A stretch of DNA of 64,000 nt from assembly GCA_964020975.1 (NCBI GenBank), contig OZ026623.1:84746562-84810561 (forward strand). The letters run 5' to 3'. The notes below the pieces were generated by a model. It was not told where the DNA came from and searched no databases. It saw only the letters and a list, made by a program, of their open reading frames with translations. Positions 1-13,454 of the stretch are shown in pieces. Position 1 is the stretch's first letter. The number at the start of each line of letters is the position of its first letter. Source of the DNA: Hermodice carunculata (Eukaryota; Annelida; Polychaeta; Eunicida; Amphinomidae). The position numbers and the translations under genes were made by a program.

Positions 1-480
1 TATAGTAAGTGTGAAGATATTCAACATTTAAACTTCCAAAGTACTCCTAATTAGCATAGATGAAAATTCTAGAACTTTGGTTTGTGGTTCATTGAATGCA
101 ACTACATCATCAAACGTATTAATAGAAGTTGAAATGGCACCTCTAGCTATAATAGTTTTCAAGATATTCAACGTTTAAACTCTTCAAGTGCCCTTTATTA
201 GAATAAATGAAAATTTTAAAACTTTTGTTCAGGTTCATGGGATGCAGCTACAGCACCTATAAATAGAGGTTGCAATGATACTTCTACCTATAAAAGTTTT
301 GAAGATATTTAACATTTAAACTTTTCAAGTGCCCTCAATAGGCATAAATTAAAATGCTGCAACGTGTTTTGTAGTTCATTGAATGTGCCAGCAGCATAAA
401 CCTATAAGAGTTTTTAGTTTTGAGGATATTCACGATTTAAAATTTTCAATGTCCCTTAATATTTGCATAATTTAAAATGC
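1..480. repeat. AT-rich tandem repeat, about four units
   Basis: A unit of about 120-150 bp recurs, marked by GATATTCAACATTTAAAC-like words near 14, 163, 304 and 424. Each is followed by CAAGTGCCCT(T/C) and then by TTCATTGAATG or TTCATGGGATG. Units differ by many substitutions and small indels. The array may extend left of the window. No coding potential is seen. Confidence 0.7.
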
Positions 481-813
481 GCTCAGCCGTCTTTGTTAGC
501 AAAGGCACGACTTTATGTATGGATCTAAATAATACCGAGTTTCGAGTTTCTATAAGCATGATAGTGTCTGAGAAATTTGTCGGACACAATTGCTGGTAAC
601 GAAGAACGAGAGAGAGAGAGAGAGGAAGTTGATGATCAAGTCTATTTCTTGGCAGAAAATACTTAATTAGGTGTTCTTTGTACGGCAGAACTTCACCTCA
701 GTTTTGCATATAGATTCAATTTTAAAAACAATGAATTTTTCCGTGCCAGTCATACCCATAGCAAATGTGATCATCTGAATTATTAGAATAGTTACCAAAT
801 AAAAATTACCCTC

Positions 814-1960
<1,147 letters not shown>

Positions 1961-2079
1961 CTCTGGTGTGTCGAATTTACTATCCAATTGATCCAAATCA
2001 CAATCTCTCCCAAACCTGAATAATGTTTCAAGTGAGTTTTGTGTAGACAAAGTGAGTCTAAATTCCTATGCGAATGACA

Positions 2080-4070
2080 AAGTCAACCAAATTCGAAGTC
2101 ACCAAAGCGCTATTAAACCTTGAAAATAATAAGTCGCTGGAAAGGACATGATTTAAAATGAAATGCTGAAATCAAGTTTTGGTGGTTTGAAACCTGCCCT
2201 GATAAAACTATTCAATGATATTCTCTCATGTGGTGACTTTCCAGACATTTAGAAAACGAGTCTTATTACGTTCATCCATAAATCTGGTTCACTGACTGAC
2301 CCCAATAATTACAAAGGTTTTTCTATTTGCGGTTATTCATCAAAGTTCTTTTGCTCAATTTTGAATGACCGTACTAGACCGCATCTGACAGACAACAATC
2401 TTAACAACGAAAATCAAATTGGTTTTACGAAAGAGAAGAGAAGCAGCGATCAAATATTTGTATTACGGACATTGATTAATACGTATACTAAAGTGTTACG
2501 TATAGGTAAATTTCTCTGGTCCTGCTTCATAGATTTTAACAAGGCATTTGATTCTTTGTGGCATGACGGTCTTTTTTTTATAAACTTAATGCAAGTGCTA
2601 TCAAGGGAAAAATACTTGAAATCGTTTAAGATATGTATCTCAATTCTGTTGTACAAATTAGACATGATTCTGGTCTGTCAGACGAGATTACAATTAAAAG
2701 AGGCGTTAAACAGGGTCGTATGTTAAGCTCAACCCTGTTTAACGTCTTTATAAATGATTTAACTTCTAGATTCGACGATACACGTGACCCTGTTTTATTG
2801 CACAAAAATAAATTTAGCTGTTTACTTTATTTAGATGACTTGATATTATCATATAGTTCCGAAAAAAGGTTTACAAAAAAATTTGGATAAACTACATACT
2901 TACTGTTTAGATTGGCAATTTGAAATTAATATCAAAAAGTCAAAAATTCTTATTTTCAATAAAACAGGGAAAACTATAAAAAGATAGTTTAAAGTGGGAA
3001 CTGAAACATTGGAATGTATGCAAAATTACGTCTGTCTTGGTATTGAAATTCCAGCTAATGGATCATTTGATGGCGCCGTAAACAGTTTATGTGATAAGGC
3101 AAAGAAGGCTCTTGGCAGACTCAGAAAGCCACTTTCTGTCGGAGCAGTCAGCTGTAAATTTTTCATCACTCTATTCCAAAAAGTTATCACACGGATCTTT
3201 ATGTATTCGTGGGAAATTTGGGGTGCTTATGTAGCTCTACCATCAAGCTATTTATTGAATGATGCATTGACTGGATACTTCAAATTCGAATATGAAAAAA
3301 TTTATATTAGTTTTCTCAAATATTGTTTAGGCGTTCACCGGAAATCACCAAATATTGCAGTGCTTGAAGAGCTTGGGCAATCTCCCATATCTTTACAAAT
3401 TTTAAAAACTTGTCTGTAAAAACAGGCTTAGAGTTGTGAACTTACCACCAAATTATTTACTCTACGACGCATATTTATGTAATATTACACTGGAGAAGAA
3501 AAGCGCATAGTTGCAAACCAGTAAAGACACCCTTTATTCTATAAATTTACGACACGTTTTGGAAAATTGTGGAAAAAAAAGTGGAAATTTTCCGGCAAAT
3601 GTCCTTTAAAAATCGCTTACGTAAGATATTGCGTCAACAATGAAATTCGGCGATGAATAGTAGTAATGGTCAAGATAAAAAGCTAACACGTATGTTATGG
3701 TTAAAGACGAGTTAATACTTGACAGTTATTTACAAGGTAAGAAAGATTTTGATAAGGAAAAACATGACAAGGTTAAGGACAAGTGCTCACAATTTGGCCA
3801 TTGAAAAAGGAAGATATAGGCGACAATCAAAATTACCGTTGGAAGAAAGAAAATGCAACGTTTGCAATACCCTCGAGGACGAACTTCATTTTTTATGAAC
3901 CCAGACAAATTCTATAACAAAAATTGCAGGATATTTTCTATGATTTTAACAACTATTCAGATCTGAAGAAATTTATATGTATCATGCAAACACAGGACTT
4001 TGAATTTATAATTAATCTAGGTATATTTATAAAAGCTTGCACACAAATTCCGGGAAACTCGTTGTAAAAG
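2080..4070 (+). mobile_element. Decayed LINE (non-LTR retrotransposon) with reverse transcriptase
   Basis: Fragments in shifting plus-strand frames match the order of a LINE reverse transcriptase. NNKSLGKD near 2125 corresponds to the family's NNKSPGPDG. Next come NQIGFTKEKRSSDQIFVL (2416-2470), FIDFNKAFDSLWHDGLF (2527-2577), GVKQGRMLSSTLFNVFINDL (2703-2762) and the catalytic LLYLDD near 2822-2840, where most LINEs have YADD. The C-terminal LINE region follows (SWEIWG, CLGVHRKSPNIAVLEELG, about 3200-3380). There are several frameshifts and stops: near 2250, near 2580, between 2880 and 2990, and after 3419. The 5' endonuclease part is missing or unrecognisable. The type looks like the I/Jockey/CR1 group. 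It is a dead copy. Confidence 0.85.
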
Positions 4071-4141
4071 TGCCCTTTATATATTATGCATGCGTATCAC
4101 TTGTGCTAAAATCTGGCGGCATCATAATTGGGTTGGTTTGG

Positions 4142-4410
4142 CAATAGGATGTATTCATATTTAAATGCGGTCCAACTCTCACACCTATTGAGCAAAAGAG
4201 GGAGCCACCTGCATCAGGGCAGATCCATGTATTTAGCATGGTTAAAAGTACTCTCTCAATAAAATAAACGACACAAACACAGAATAATATCTAGAAAATG
4301 TATTAACATATATTTGAAACATAAAGGATACATAAATTGATTAGAAATGAGCTCTCTTTTGGTTGAAAGGTGCTATTTGTGGATGTTTATGTAGTATATG
4401 ATACAAATCT
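4142..4410 (-). repeat. Foldback repeat FB-1, copy 1 (minus orientation)
   Basis: This stretch is the reverse complement of 41091-41368, with shared words such as GAGCAAAAGAGGGAGCCACC, GCATCAGGGCAGATCCATG and ATTTGAAACATAAAGGAT. In the other copy, ATGATCAGGGCAGAT and ATCTGCCCTGATGCA form inverted ends. Here the outer end breaks off at AAATCTGC and passes directly into a CATA microsatellite. Confidence 0.75.
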
Positions 4411-4465
4411 GCATACATACATACATACATACATACATACATACATACATACATACATACATACA
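4411..4465. repeat. (CATA)n microsatellite
   Basis: About 13 tandem CATA units, starting exactly where the foldback repeat FB-1 loses its terminal repeat. Confidence 0.95.
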
Positions 4466-4605
4466 AACAAACGTAAAGCATATAACGTCACAGACAATGT
4501 AATAATATCAATATCTTTTACTATCACCTGTCTTCATATTATGATAATTTTGTGTATCTTAAAATCATTGAATGGGTTCTGTGAATAAACGCGTATGTTT
4601 TCCCT

Positions 4606-4607
4606 CT

Positions 4608-4678
<71 letters not shown>
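4606..4678. repeat. (CT)n microsatellite
   Basis: About 70 bp of CT dinucleotides with one TCTTCT interruption near the left end. Confidence 0.95.
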
Positions 4679-4679
<1 letters not shown>

Positions 4680-4681
<2 letters not shown>

Positions 4682-6750
4682 TTGAATTGAAGCAATCCGT
4701 CAGCGTCCACGATGCAGCAAAATCACCATCTCAGCTGAGCATGCTCAGTCACAGTTTGATCCCTGATTGGGTCAGGGGCCACTAGGGATAAATACCACTG
4801 AATTAACATTGAAGGTAACAGTAGCCAAACCAAAAACTGTCAACAAACATGTTTTGGGTAAGGATTTTGCCTGAGTAGACGTCCCTCTGATATTTGTTAT
4901 TAGTATGTTGAAATTCTGTGGGATTATTTTCAGGAAATTATCTACAGATTTTCCATAAAAAGGGGGAAAGGTTGGTAAGTGGTTACTCTAGTAAACTTGA
5001 GTGAGTGAATGGGGAAAGGCCACTTCCTGTCTGTGATGACCTGTGACCCACATCTGGCTGTGACTAGCTGCTCTGAGATGCAAACTTGAACAAAAAATAC
5101 ATTGAAAATATTTTAATGCCTTTTCGAGGAACATCCGCACTACAAGACTACAGTCTGTACACTCCGAGTTAGCAAGGGCATGAATTGAGAAGTCGTTCCA
5201 GCCTCTGGTGATGAGGACTGGAAGTAGTGCCTGACTATGACGAATCACATAGTACACTTGTACCTACGCCTTACAAAATTCCACAGTCACGTGCAAAGAA
5301 TAATCCAATGTTTTTCCCAATGTTTATGTACATAGGGTGATTAGTTTAATGGCACCCATTTATTTTCTTACAGAATGAACACATTTTCCTAGTTTACATC
5401 GTTCGAGAAGCCGTATCATGAGCAGCGATACAATATTTTTCACATTCATGACAGATTGAATTTACAAAGAGCAGAATGTTCAGTTGTGCTGAAAAAAGGG
5501 CGGAGGGAGAAACACACACACAAAACAAACAAAGAAACAAACAAGTCTAAGCTCAATGAGACATACCTGTCATTTTTAGTGGACTTCTAAATGAGTACTT
5601 AACGAGGGAAATCAGGTCATCTCAATTTTTAAAATTGCCCAAATGATGTATTTTTCAAAATATCCCTATGACAGCTTTTATGTTTATAACTTATGGTCTA
5701 AAAGTACTACTAGATGCATTAGATAGAGAATCTTATATGGCTGAGAGTGTGCGGTCACGAGTGGTTTTCCACACCAACAACGACCCCGAGTGAGAGAAAA
5801 ATGGTAATTCACTTTCCAGCCATGTGAGATTTTATCTATGTTTAATTGGGTATTCATCGCAAAAATATACCCTAGGCCTACTTTCAACGCCGACCTGGCG
5901 TGCCGTGTTTGTTTATGTTTGTCGCAGTTTTTCTACGTCACGCGTGACGTATAATCAAACATCGTTGACGCACATTTGATTTTGTCTAAATATCAATGCA
6001 TCACGTCACTGATGCAGGCACGTCACAATTCACTTGTAACAATGTTTAAGTCATGTGATCTACAGTGAGTTATTACTTTTGAACTTCACTCTAGAATTAG
6101 AAAATGATAATTCACCCTCAAACATAGAAAAAAAAGAGAGTACATTTGATATCAGGTGTCAACTTGAACCCCTCTGAGAAATGGCAACTTTGCCTATTTG
6201 AAAATTTTTCTTCAGAAATGTACTTTTCTTTGAACCTCAAAAATACTATTTTCCCTGTCTGAACATTATGAAATACCAAGGTTAATACGTTTGGCATGTG
6301 CAGGTTTTTTATGTTGGCTGTTTTATCCTGCAATGAGGTATTGATAAAATTTGGATTTGCAAACTTAAGTGATGCGCTTTTGATAACAGAAGTTTAATCT
6401 CAATGTAACAAATAACAAAATCGAAATTTGAAGGATGGGACCATAGTAGACAGATTGAGCTTATGACTTTACAAGTTTGAAACAGACTGAAATGGCCCCT
6501 CAAGCAGCAGGTGTGCCCAGCAGTACAATTGTCAGTTGACCATGCATAAAAGCACTTCACACATTGTGGCAGGGCTGTGCAGAGAAAGCTGGAAAACCAA
6601 GTTACATTTAACAAATGAATGTCTCAATAAGTTTTTTTTCCAAAATGACACACGGCAGTTATTAAGTTGGAATAAGGCAGAGTGGATTAGGTCTGCACGT
6701 TCTACCGAAAACAGTATGTGGGACTCTGCTTTGTCAATGGTTTGGAGCTG
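4680..6750. other. Non-genic stretch
   Basis: No gene recognised on either strand. Open frames are short (under about 100 codons), overlap on both strands and show no domain. A GTTTGATCCCTGATT word near 4757 loosely resembles a tRNA B box, but no tRNA or SINE can be assembled around it. Confidence 0.4.
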
Positions 6751-6751
6751 C

Positions 6752-6999
6752 AACTCTTTCAGTGTCAGCTGTGACCTAATAGACTGACACAAAACTGCTC
6801 TGAATTATAATAAGGATGCTAGATTCATGTTCCTTGTGAAAAAATCTTTCATTCAAGTACCAACATGACTATGGTTAAATGCAATACATGTATGGTAGTT
6901 CAGGTCAACAGCTTTCTTGAGCTCGATTTGGTCGCAATGCGCCCAAAGCGCACACATGAAAGCTGTTGACTCAGCCCAAAATATGGCCGGGAAAGATTT
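6752..6999 (+). mobile_element. TTAA-2 MITE copy (diverged)
   Basis: Starts AACTCTTTCAGTGTCA. It carries the family interior (TCTGAATTATAATAAGG, CTTTCATTCAAGTACCAACATG) and the palindromic core GTCAACAGCTTTC...GAAAGCTGTTGAC, and ends in the imperfect inverse of the start. About 250 bp, noncoding. Confidence 0.75.
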
Positions 7000-7242
7000 A
7001 AGCAGTGGTAATCACTGTAGGTTAGCAACATAGCCTAAACTAACAAACCTTGTGAGCCCATATTCAATCGCCTTGCCAACTTGGAGTGTAATTTGTCCAT
7101 TGTTGCAACCCTCCTGGGGTACAGAAAGACGACAACGAAATAATACATTTTTTCTTTGACGTTATGCTGTGTACAGCACAGCAAAACCGTGATTACATCC
7201 ATACTTTCATTGCGAGTGCACAATAGCATCAAATACTCGGAT

Positions 7243-7464
7243 TACCCCTTCCCTCTCCCCCCCCTCCCCATCAAACGGACCAAAGCCGGCTAGAGGTCAA
7301 ATGTAGTGTCCTCAGATGTTTTTGACTATAATTTCAAGAGTAATGAATAACAATATGAATACCAATTGCACGTAAGACTTATCAGGATAACATGACACAG
7401 GCCAACAGCTTCCGTTTCCCACGCCAAGGAAAGCTGTTGATTCAGTCTCAATTCCAAGGGAAAT
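7243..7464 (+). mobile_element. TTAA-1 MITE copy (diverged)
   Basis: Starts at ACCCCTTCCC and contains AACGGACCAAAGCCGGCTAGA, GTTTTTGACTATAATTTCA and the core GGCCAACAGCTTCCG...AAGGAAAGCTGTTGA. Ends CAATTCCAAGGGAAA. Ends are eroded. Confidence 0.7.
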
Positions 7465-8355
7465 TATCAATTCTACGCTCCGTTACAAATATTTGCATCG
7501 ATATCCCCATGGCCAGTCGACTTTTGATTGAATCAAACCTTTTGATTGCATCGAACATTTCATTGATGATGTTGACAGCACCAAAGACACTGCCAACTCT
7601 ATGTTATCATCGTATGCTTTCATGGATAGGCATGTTCAAAGTCTTTGAGTGAAAAGATCAGTTGCAGCTTCTGATTCATTTAGCACTGTCATTACAAAGT
7701 TCATTGACATCCCCAAAGCTTTTGCATAAAAAAAGGGGAGGGCTAAGTTTGTCAAAATAGCCTCCTCCTTGGCATTAAAAGTATTGCACAAAAATTAAAG
7801 TCTTGCTATTTTGTTGACATCATTCAGCCTTTGTTTATATATACTTTCTCGCGTGACCTCCATGCTTCTAACGTAAACCCCTATACCGTTCTGTCTTTGA
7901 ATGAATTTATTGACTCCTTCAACGCATCTGACCACAAACACATTTTCACCGCTACTTTACATCCTTGTCAGTGACATATGTCTTGTGTTTCCTGTTGGGA
8001 TCCACACGTCCTCTTTCAATTGGTCTTCTCCTTGTACAATTTCTTTGATCTCTCTATATAAAGTCTTTGATAAAAAAAAATTGTAAATAGTCATGATAAA
8101 ACAATCTGGATTGCCACGGGGCACGTTCCTGTGCGCACAGTCTTGTTTGCCAAAAGACCTTTCATCTTGGCTCTCATTTCATCGTTCAACTAAATCAGTC
8201 ATATTTGATCCCTATATTTCTGAACTTAAATGGTATTTTTGACACCATAAAATCCTTTCACCTCTTCGTCTGTCTGTTTCCACATGATAAGGTAGAACGT
8301 ATAATGTGTATTTTTTCTTTTACGACCATATTAAAAAAAATGAGAAACACATGAC
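7465..8355. other. 3' flank of the LRR-Ig gene
   Basis: Downstream of the LRR-Ig stop on the minus strand, so at least part is likely 3' UTR. A minus-strand AATAAA lies near 7903-7908, roughly 450 bp past the stop. It is the only poly(A) signal I would single out, and assignment is weak. No other gene seen. Confidence 0.35.
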
Positions 8356-10236
8356 CTAGTTCATGTTCGACGTAAGAGAAACAACAGTGCCCCGTGAAAC
8401 GCGAGGATTTTTATCCAAGCTCTGAAAATCTGGTCCTGTGCGGTTGAAATTATAACTATTATGATCTGTTATCACGGGAGCATCTCTTTCAGGACCCATA
8501 AAAATATTCCGTTCCATAGATTTGAAATTTGAATCAAGTGTATGTGACCCACCTAGCTCTTTTGGTTCTAAATATTCATCTTTTTTCAGAGTTTCATACA
8601 CATTTCCCGGGTTTGACTCGGGATCAGATCGAGGTTGACGCACGAAGTCAGCTCTGTTAAGGCTGGAGTTGTTGGTGGCTCTCTTGGCCTCCCGCGTGGA
8701 TTCCTGTCTTCCAGAACCCTTTCTTGCACATGCACAACACGCACAAATCAATCCTAGCAAAAGAGCCGTTCCAACCACCGAACCAGCGATGGCAATTATG
8801 AAGATATACAAGGGAAATTGAACAGGCGTGTTAAGACTTGCACTTTTCACTGTTGTCGTTGTTGCTGTCGTACAAGGTCCAGTTGTTGGCATGTCCGCTT
8901 TGAAAATTTGTACGTGAAGAGAAGAATTTTGAGCCTGCTGGAAATTAGACACAATGCATGTATAAGTTCCGGATTCCATATCACTTTTTAAATGCAGTTC
9001 ACCTATGGCGTTAAGGTCCGATTTATTAACATGTGGTTGGTGAATTTTAACCACTTGTCCACTGGGGTCCTTCCACGTGATTACTGGTACTGGATCCCCG
9101 TTTCCCTTGCACACTGGACCCACTTTGCCGCCGTAAATCTCAGTAAAAGTTGCACTTACACATGTAAAATCTGTCATGTTAACACGAGTTAGCCGCCCGG
9201 TGACGGGAGTATGACAACGTGGATATGCCGTTTCAATTGGCATGGGAAAATTGGATTGAAAGAGTTTTAGGTTTGAGTCGTGATATATCTTCAGCCATTT
9301 CATTCTGCAGTTACAATGAAGGGGGTTTCCACCGAGAGTGAGCGTATCTAAATGTGGAAAAAAGTCATTTCTTGCTTTCTCGTCAATTATTTGAATAAGA
9401 TTGTCATGCAAATACAGAGCTTTCAAGTTTGTGGAATACGCGTCGGGGTTAATGGTGCGTATTTTGTTATTTGAGAGGTACAGCGTCCGTAAAGATGGAA
9501 TTTTGAAGGCTCCGATTCCTATTTTTTCTATTGCGTTTCCATGCAGGTTCAGCTCCTTCACTTTCGCCATTCCAGCAAAATCTTTCGAACGGATTTCCTT
9601 CAAATTATTATGTCCTATATCCATGTCGTCAACATTTGGTAAGTTAAAAGATCCGGGGGATATACTCTGGATATCGTTTTGCCTTAGTTTAAGCGTTTTC
9701 AGATTTGCCAATCCAACAAAGTATTCTGCGCCTATCGTTTGCAATTGATTATTGTTCATATTAATATGAAGTAACTTTTTCTGTTCCACAAAAATACGAT
9801 TAGGCAAATGTGTCAAATTGTTGGACTCAATATCAAATTCTGTAAGTTCTGATAGTTGGATAAACGTGTTGATTTCAATAGATTTGATTTGATTCGCTTT
9901 CAGCACAAGTTTCCTCAGACCCCTCATGGGTCGAATGTGACTTGTCCTTACACTTGTTAATCCACAATTCGTTATAGACAGCTCTTTCACAGCAGTTAAT
10001 CTTCCCAAATTATCCAAGGATTTTATGTTGCCCGGTAACTTGCATTCTATGGTCAAGGACGTACTTGTGGTAGGTATGTCATCTGGAATCTTCGACCAGG
10101 TTGTCGTCACCGTGCATTCGGTCACCAGTGCGACACAATTACATTCGGTGGGACAAGCAAATATTGGAATGACATCCAAACTAACCCAGGAGAGAAAGAC
10201 AAACATAAAAGTCCACGCTCTTTCAAACAATTCCAT
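8356..10236 (-). CDS. LRR and Ig domain type I membrane protein
   Basis: This 626-residue single-exon protein is predicted to sit on the cell surface as an adhesion or receptor molecule. Domains in order: hydrophobic signal peptide (about 9-27); LRRNT cysteine cap (C28, C32, C34, C41); about ten leucine-rich repeats (about 84-305, e.g. LRKLVLKANQIKSI, LKTLKLRQNDIQSI, LRTLYLSNNKIRTI); LRRCT cap (C308, C310, C341, C359); one I-set-like Ig domain (C376, W388, C427 in GTYTC); a Thr-rich stalk (452-470); one membrane helix (about 474-500) followed by Cys and basic residues. The cytoplasmic tail of about 125 residues carries YETL (547) and YLEP (555), possible SH2-binding tyrosines. N-glycosylation sequons include NMT (353) and NSS (437). 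The ATG has a fair context (ACCAGGATGG), and the signal peptide follows it directly. The architecture is that of LRRIG-type proteins (LINGO, AMIGO, LRIG relatives). Orthology cannot be assigned, so no symbol is given. The ligand is unknown. Confidence 0.93.
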   Translation of the reverse strand: MELFERAWTFMFVFLSWVSLDVIPIFACPTECNCVALVTECTVTTTWSKIPDDIPTTSTSLTIECKLPGNIKSLDNLGRLTAVKELSITNCGLTSVRTSHIRPMRGLRKLVLKANQIKSIEINTFIQLSELTEFDIESNNLTHLPNRIFVEQKKLLHINMNNNQLQTIGAEYFVGLANLKTLKLRQNDIQSISPGSFNLPNVDDMDIGHNNLKEIRSKDFAGMAKVKELNLHGNAIEKIGIGAFKIPSLRTLYLSNNKIRTINPDAYSTNLKALYLHDNLIQIIDEKARNDFFPHLDTLTLGGNPLHCNCRMKWLKIYHDSNLKLFQSNFPMPIETAYPRCHTPVTGRLTRVNMTDFTCVSATFTEIYGGKVGPVCKGNGDPVPVITWKDPSGQVVKIHQPHVNKSDLNAIGELHLKSDMESGTYTCIVSNFQQAQNSSLHVQIFKADMPTTGPCTTATTTTVKSASLNTPVQFPLYIFIIAIAGSVVGTALLLGLICACCACARKGSGRQESTREAKRATNNSSLNRADFVRQPRSDPESNPGNVYETLKKDEYLEPKELGGSHTLDSNFKSMERNIFMGPERDAPVITDHNSYNFNRTGPDFQSLDKNPRVSRGTVVSLTSNMN

Positions 10237-10404
10237 CCTGGTTCCACGTCCTCTATTTCAAGTCAAGCGTAGGTATGGTTATCCACTCTTAGTACCGTAT
10301 TTATCCGTCGCCAAACAGATCCGAGTTTTCTGGACAAGTAGATATTTCCAATAAGCTATACCATGTTCACTCTCAGAGCCATTGCAATACGACTGCCGCT
10401 TTAT

Positions 10405-10418
10405 TGTTTATAAATGAT
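10405..10418 (-). promoter_or_regulatory. Possible TATA box for the LRR-Ig gene
   Basis: ATTTATAAACA on the minus strand lies about 170 bp upstream of the LRR-Ig start codon, a plausible distance for a promoter with a short 5' UTR. Such words are common in AT-rich DNA, so this is only a candidate. Confidence 0.2.
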
Positions 10419-11970
10419 AATATCCTGTTCAATTATGAAGCAGATCTTGGGATATTTCGCAGTCGGTGCTGGTGATGATTGCTTCCTGATTTGTATCGTG
10501 TTGCACAAAGGTCACTGAAGTCGTGTGAGTGACGTTCATCTGCAGTCAACATACCCTGCCAATAAAATATTCTATCCGGGTGAGTGGGCCAAACTTCTCT
10601 AAGTTCCCCCTACCTTTTCAGGCTTGCTGTTCTGCGTGGACTACATGTGTACCTGTGCGAATTGCCATGCACGGATGAATATCTGTCGAACATTCAGCCA
10701 GTGAAGAAAGTTTCTTTCAGTTTATGCCAACGTTCCTGTTCGGGTTTTCCTGTGTTTCGTCCGATGTTCTGCTTACTGCGGCCTCCAGATAGACAGGGCA
10801 TGTTTTATGTTGAAATGTGGTGATGCAGAATATCTGGCTTCAACAAAATAGCCACAAAATCTAGACATGACCCACCTCGAACCGAGAACAGACACTGCTC
10901 TGAACTGGAAAGTTAGCGCAGCGTGTCTCCTTGAAGTAGAGTGTTCACATGGGTCATTTCCCTTTCTGAAAGGCGTGGCACATATATGCCAACATCCCCT
11001 GAGCCGAATAGTTGCGCCCCATAAAAATATCATTCCGTGACTAAATTCTCATTGGCCAAATTCTCATGTATACCTGATGATGATAGGGCTACATGTGCGG
11101 ACTGCCAGGTTTTCAAGCTTTGAAGTAAGTTAACGGGATCAAATAACAGAATAATTTTATTTTTCCGTGGGACAAACAAAATAAAACCTGTTAAAAAACA
11201 TTCCTGGGGATGACCAAATTATGGTCTCTCAAAACAGGTGGTATTTCGTTTGAGGTGAAATTAAGATTAAAAAAATACAAAACAAAAAAGCCTATCCTGA
11301 ACAGGGGGTCTTTCAAAGGAGATGGTGTCTGAGCGAAGTTTTGTCTCAAAAGCATGAGCACTTCTTATATGAGGATATCGAACTGACACCATGGGCAGCA
11401 TTTGATAAATCGGGCGAAATTGTGTACCCCTGCATTGTTCTATTGGGACTCATTTCACATTTGAAACAGCATACAACTTGTGGCGTTTTTGTACTCAGAA
11501 TCGCCGTAAGTTGTAATATTAAAGTCATATGCACGTGACTTTTGTCTTTACTGTCTTTAAGCTTTGATGGTGACGCCTTTCGTTTCTTCCTTTTTGCAGA
11601 TGGGATTCATTGAGGGCATAGCTGTTTCTCAGATGATCAATAAAATATGTTGAACCCGTTTGCGACGGCAGTGTGCTGAATATGTTAAACATGTTACGGC
11701 AAAAATGTCAAAGTTTACAACACCTATTCAACTTAAATGGTACCATAACAGGTAAATATCCACATAAGTATGCACTTGCGGAATTGTAATTTTTATAAAT
11801 TCATATTATACGTGACTGACGCAAGATATCCCATAAATTTGACCACTGATTATCGCTTTGTTGTGCTTCAAGAATATGTGTTGGCTACAAAATTCTGTTG
11901 AGCTTGTGGCCTTTGAAAACACACGGTAAGAAATCCTTTCGGTGTTTTTTCTTTTCATGTCTCTAAAGTT
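10419..11970. other. Upstream flank of the LRR-Ig gene, no gene seen
   Basis: Short overlapping frames on both strands, without domains. Around 11200-11310 a GATGACCAAATTATGGTCTCTC...ACAGG segment is a degraded relative of the TA-1 MITEs. Confidence 0.35.
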
Positions 11971-11972
11971 TG

Positions 11973-12680
11973 TTTGTATGTATGTATGTATATATGTATG
12001 TATGTATGTATGAATGTATGTATGCAGGCCTACGTACATATGTATGTATGCATGTGCGTATGTCGGCTTATGTGTGTGTATGTATGCATGCATGCATGCA
12101 TGCATGTATGTAAGTATTTATGTATGCCTATGTATGTATGTCTATTTATGTATGCATGTATGCCTATGTATGTATGTATGCCTATGAATGTATATATGTA
12201 TCCATGAATGCCTATGTATGCCTATCTATATATATATGCATGCACGCCTATGTTTGTAAGCATGGATGCCTATGTATGTAGTTAGGTTGTATGTTTGTGT
12301 GCCTGTGCTTGTATGTATCTATGTATGTATGCATATGTATGTGTGTATGCCTATGTATGTATATTTGCATGCATGCATGTATGTATGTATGTATGTATGT
12401 TTGTATTAATGTATGTATGTATGTATGTATGTGGGCCTATGTATATATGTTGTTGTGCATGTTAGGCTATGTATATATTGAAGTGCGTATGTATGTATGT
12501 TTGCATGTGTGAATGTATGTATGTATGTATGTCTATGCATGTATTTAGGCCTATATATGTATGTTTGTCTGTGTATGTATATATGTATGTATGCCTATGT
12601 ATGTATGTGCGTATGTACGTAGTATGCATGTATGTATGTATGTATGTATGTATGTATGTATGTATGTATGTATGTATGTA
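11973..12680. repeat. (TATG)n tetranucleotide array, about 0.7 kb
   Basis: A long imperfect TATG/CATG array, purest at 12625-12680, with recurring variants such as GCCTATG and TGCATG. Met-Tyr-Val-Cys open frames here are translation artefacts of the repeat. Confidence 0.95.
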
Positions 12681-13180
12681 TAAAATAACATTAGGTCGTT
12701 TAATTGCGCAAAAATAATGTGAGCCCTCTTTTCGCAGAATTGGACCGAGTCAAATAGCTTTCCTCACCTCGCATGCGTCAACCCTCGTCGAGGAAAACTT
12801 TTGACATGGCGCTGGCCATCTTTGTAATTCTTATATAGGCCTACAATTCCCAGAGAAATATTTTCTATTCATATGAAATTTAAGTAAACATTGTAACGCA
12901 TGCGACGATCATATCCGGGCGTTTTGGGGGAAATTTGAGGGTAAAGGGTTGAAAATACACACAATTCAAGTTCATCTCAAGACAGGTAATAAATGAGTTA
13001 GGACATCAGTCAGCCCATCCACCAAACTGAGTTGTCTCGCGCAAGTTTAATTTTGATTTTGCAACGACGATAAGTGGTATATCGACCTGTAATGCTTATT
13101 TACTTCCAGGTAAAAGATTGCCTGTTCAGCTGCCTCCTAATTATGTCTGTGTGCCAACACAGCCATATCGTTTTTCTAGG
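12681..13180. other. Non-genic stretch
   Basis: No gene or recognisable repeat seen between the TATG array and the CTTT run. Confidence 0.35.
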
Positions 13181-13183
13181 AAT

Positions 13184-13215
<32 letters not shown>

Positions 13216-13235
13216 ATCTTCTTTCTTTCTTCTTT
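13184..13235. repeat. (CTTT)n microsatellite
   Basis: Imperfect CTTT run of about 50 bp. Confidence 0.9.
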
Positions 13236-13454
13236 ACAGGCAAATTTGTCCGACATTTCATTTGAAAAGTGCTACATGTAGAAATTCCAAACTTGGCACA
13301 ATTATACTTCTATAGATGATGACTTGCCTTTTTATGATTAGAGGTCATGCTTTTCAAAATAATGCAAATGAGGGCTGATTAAAATTTTAAATCTTCAATA
13401 TCTGATATACTATAGTAGATGTGGTCACGAGTGTATAGGAATTCGATCATAGCA

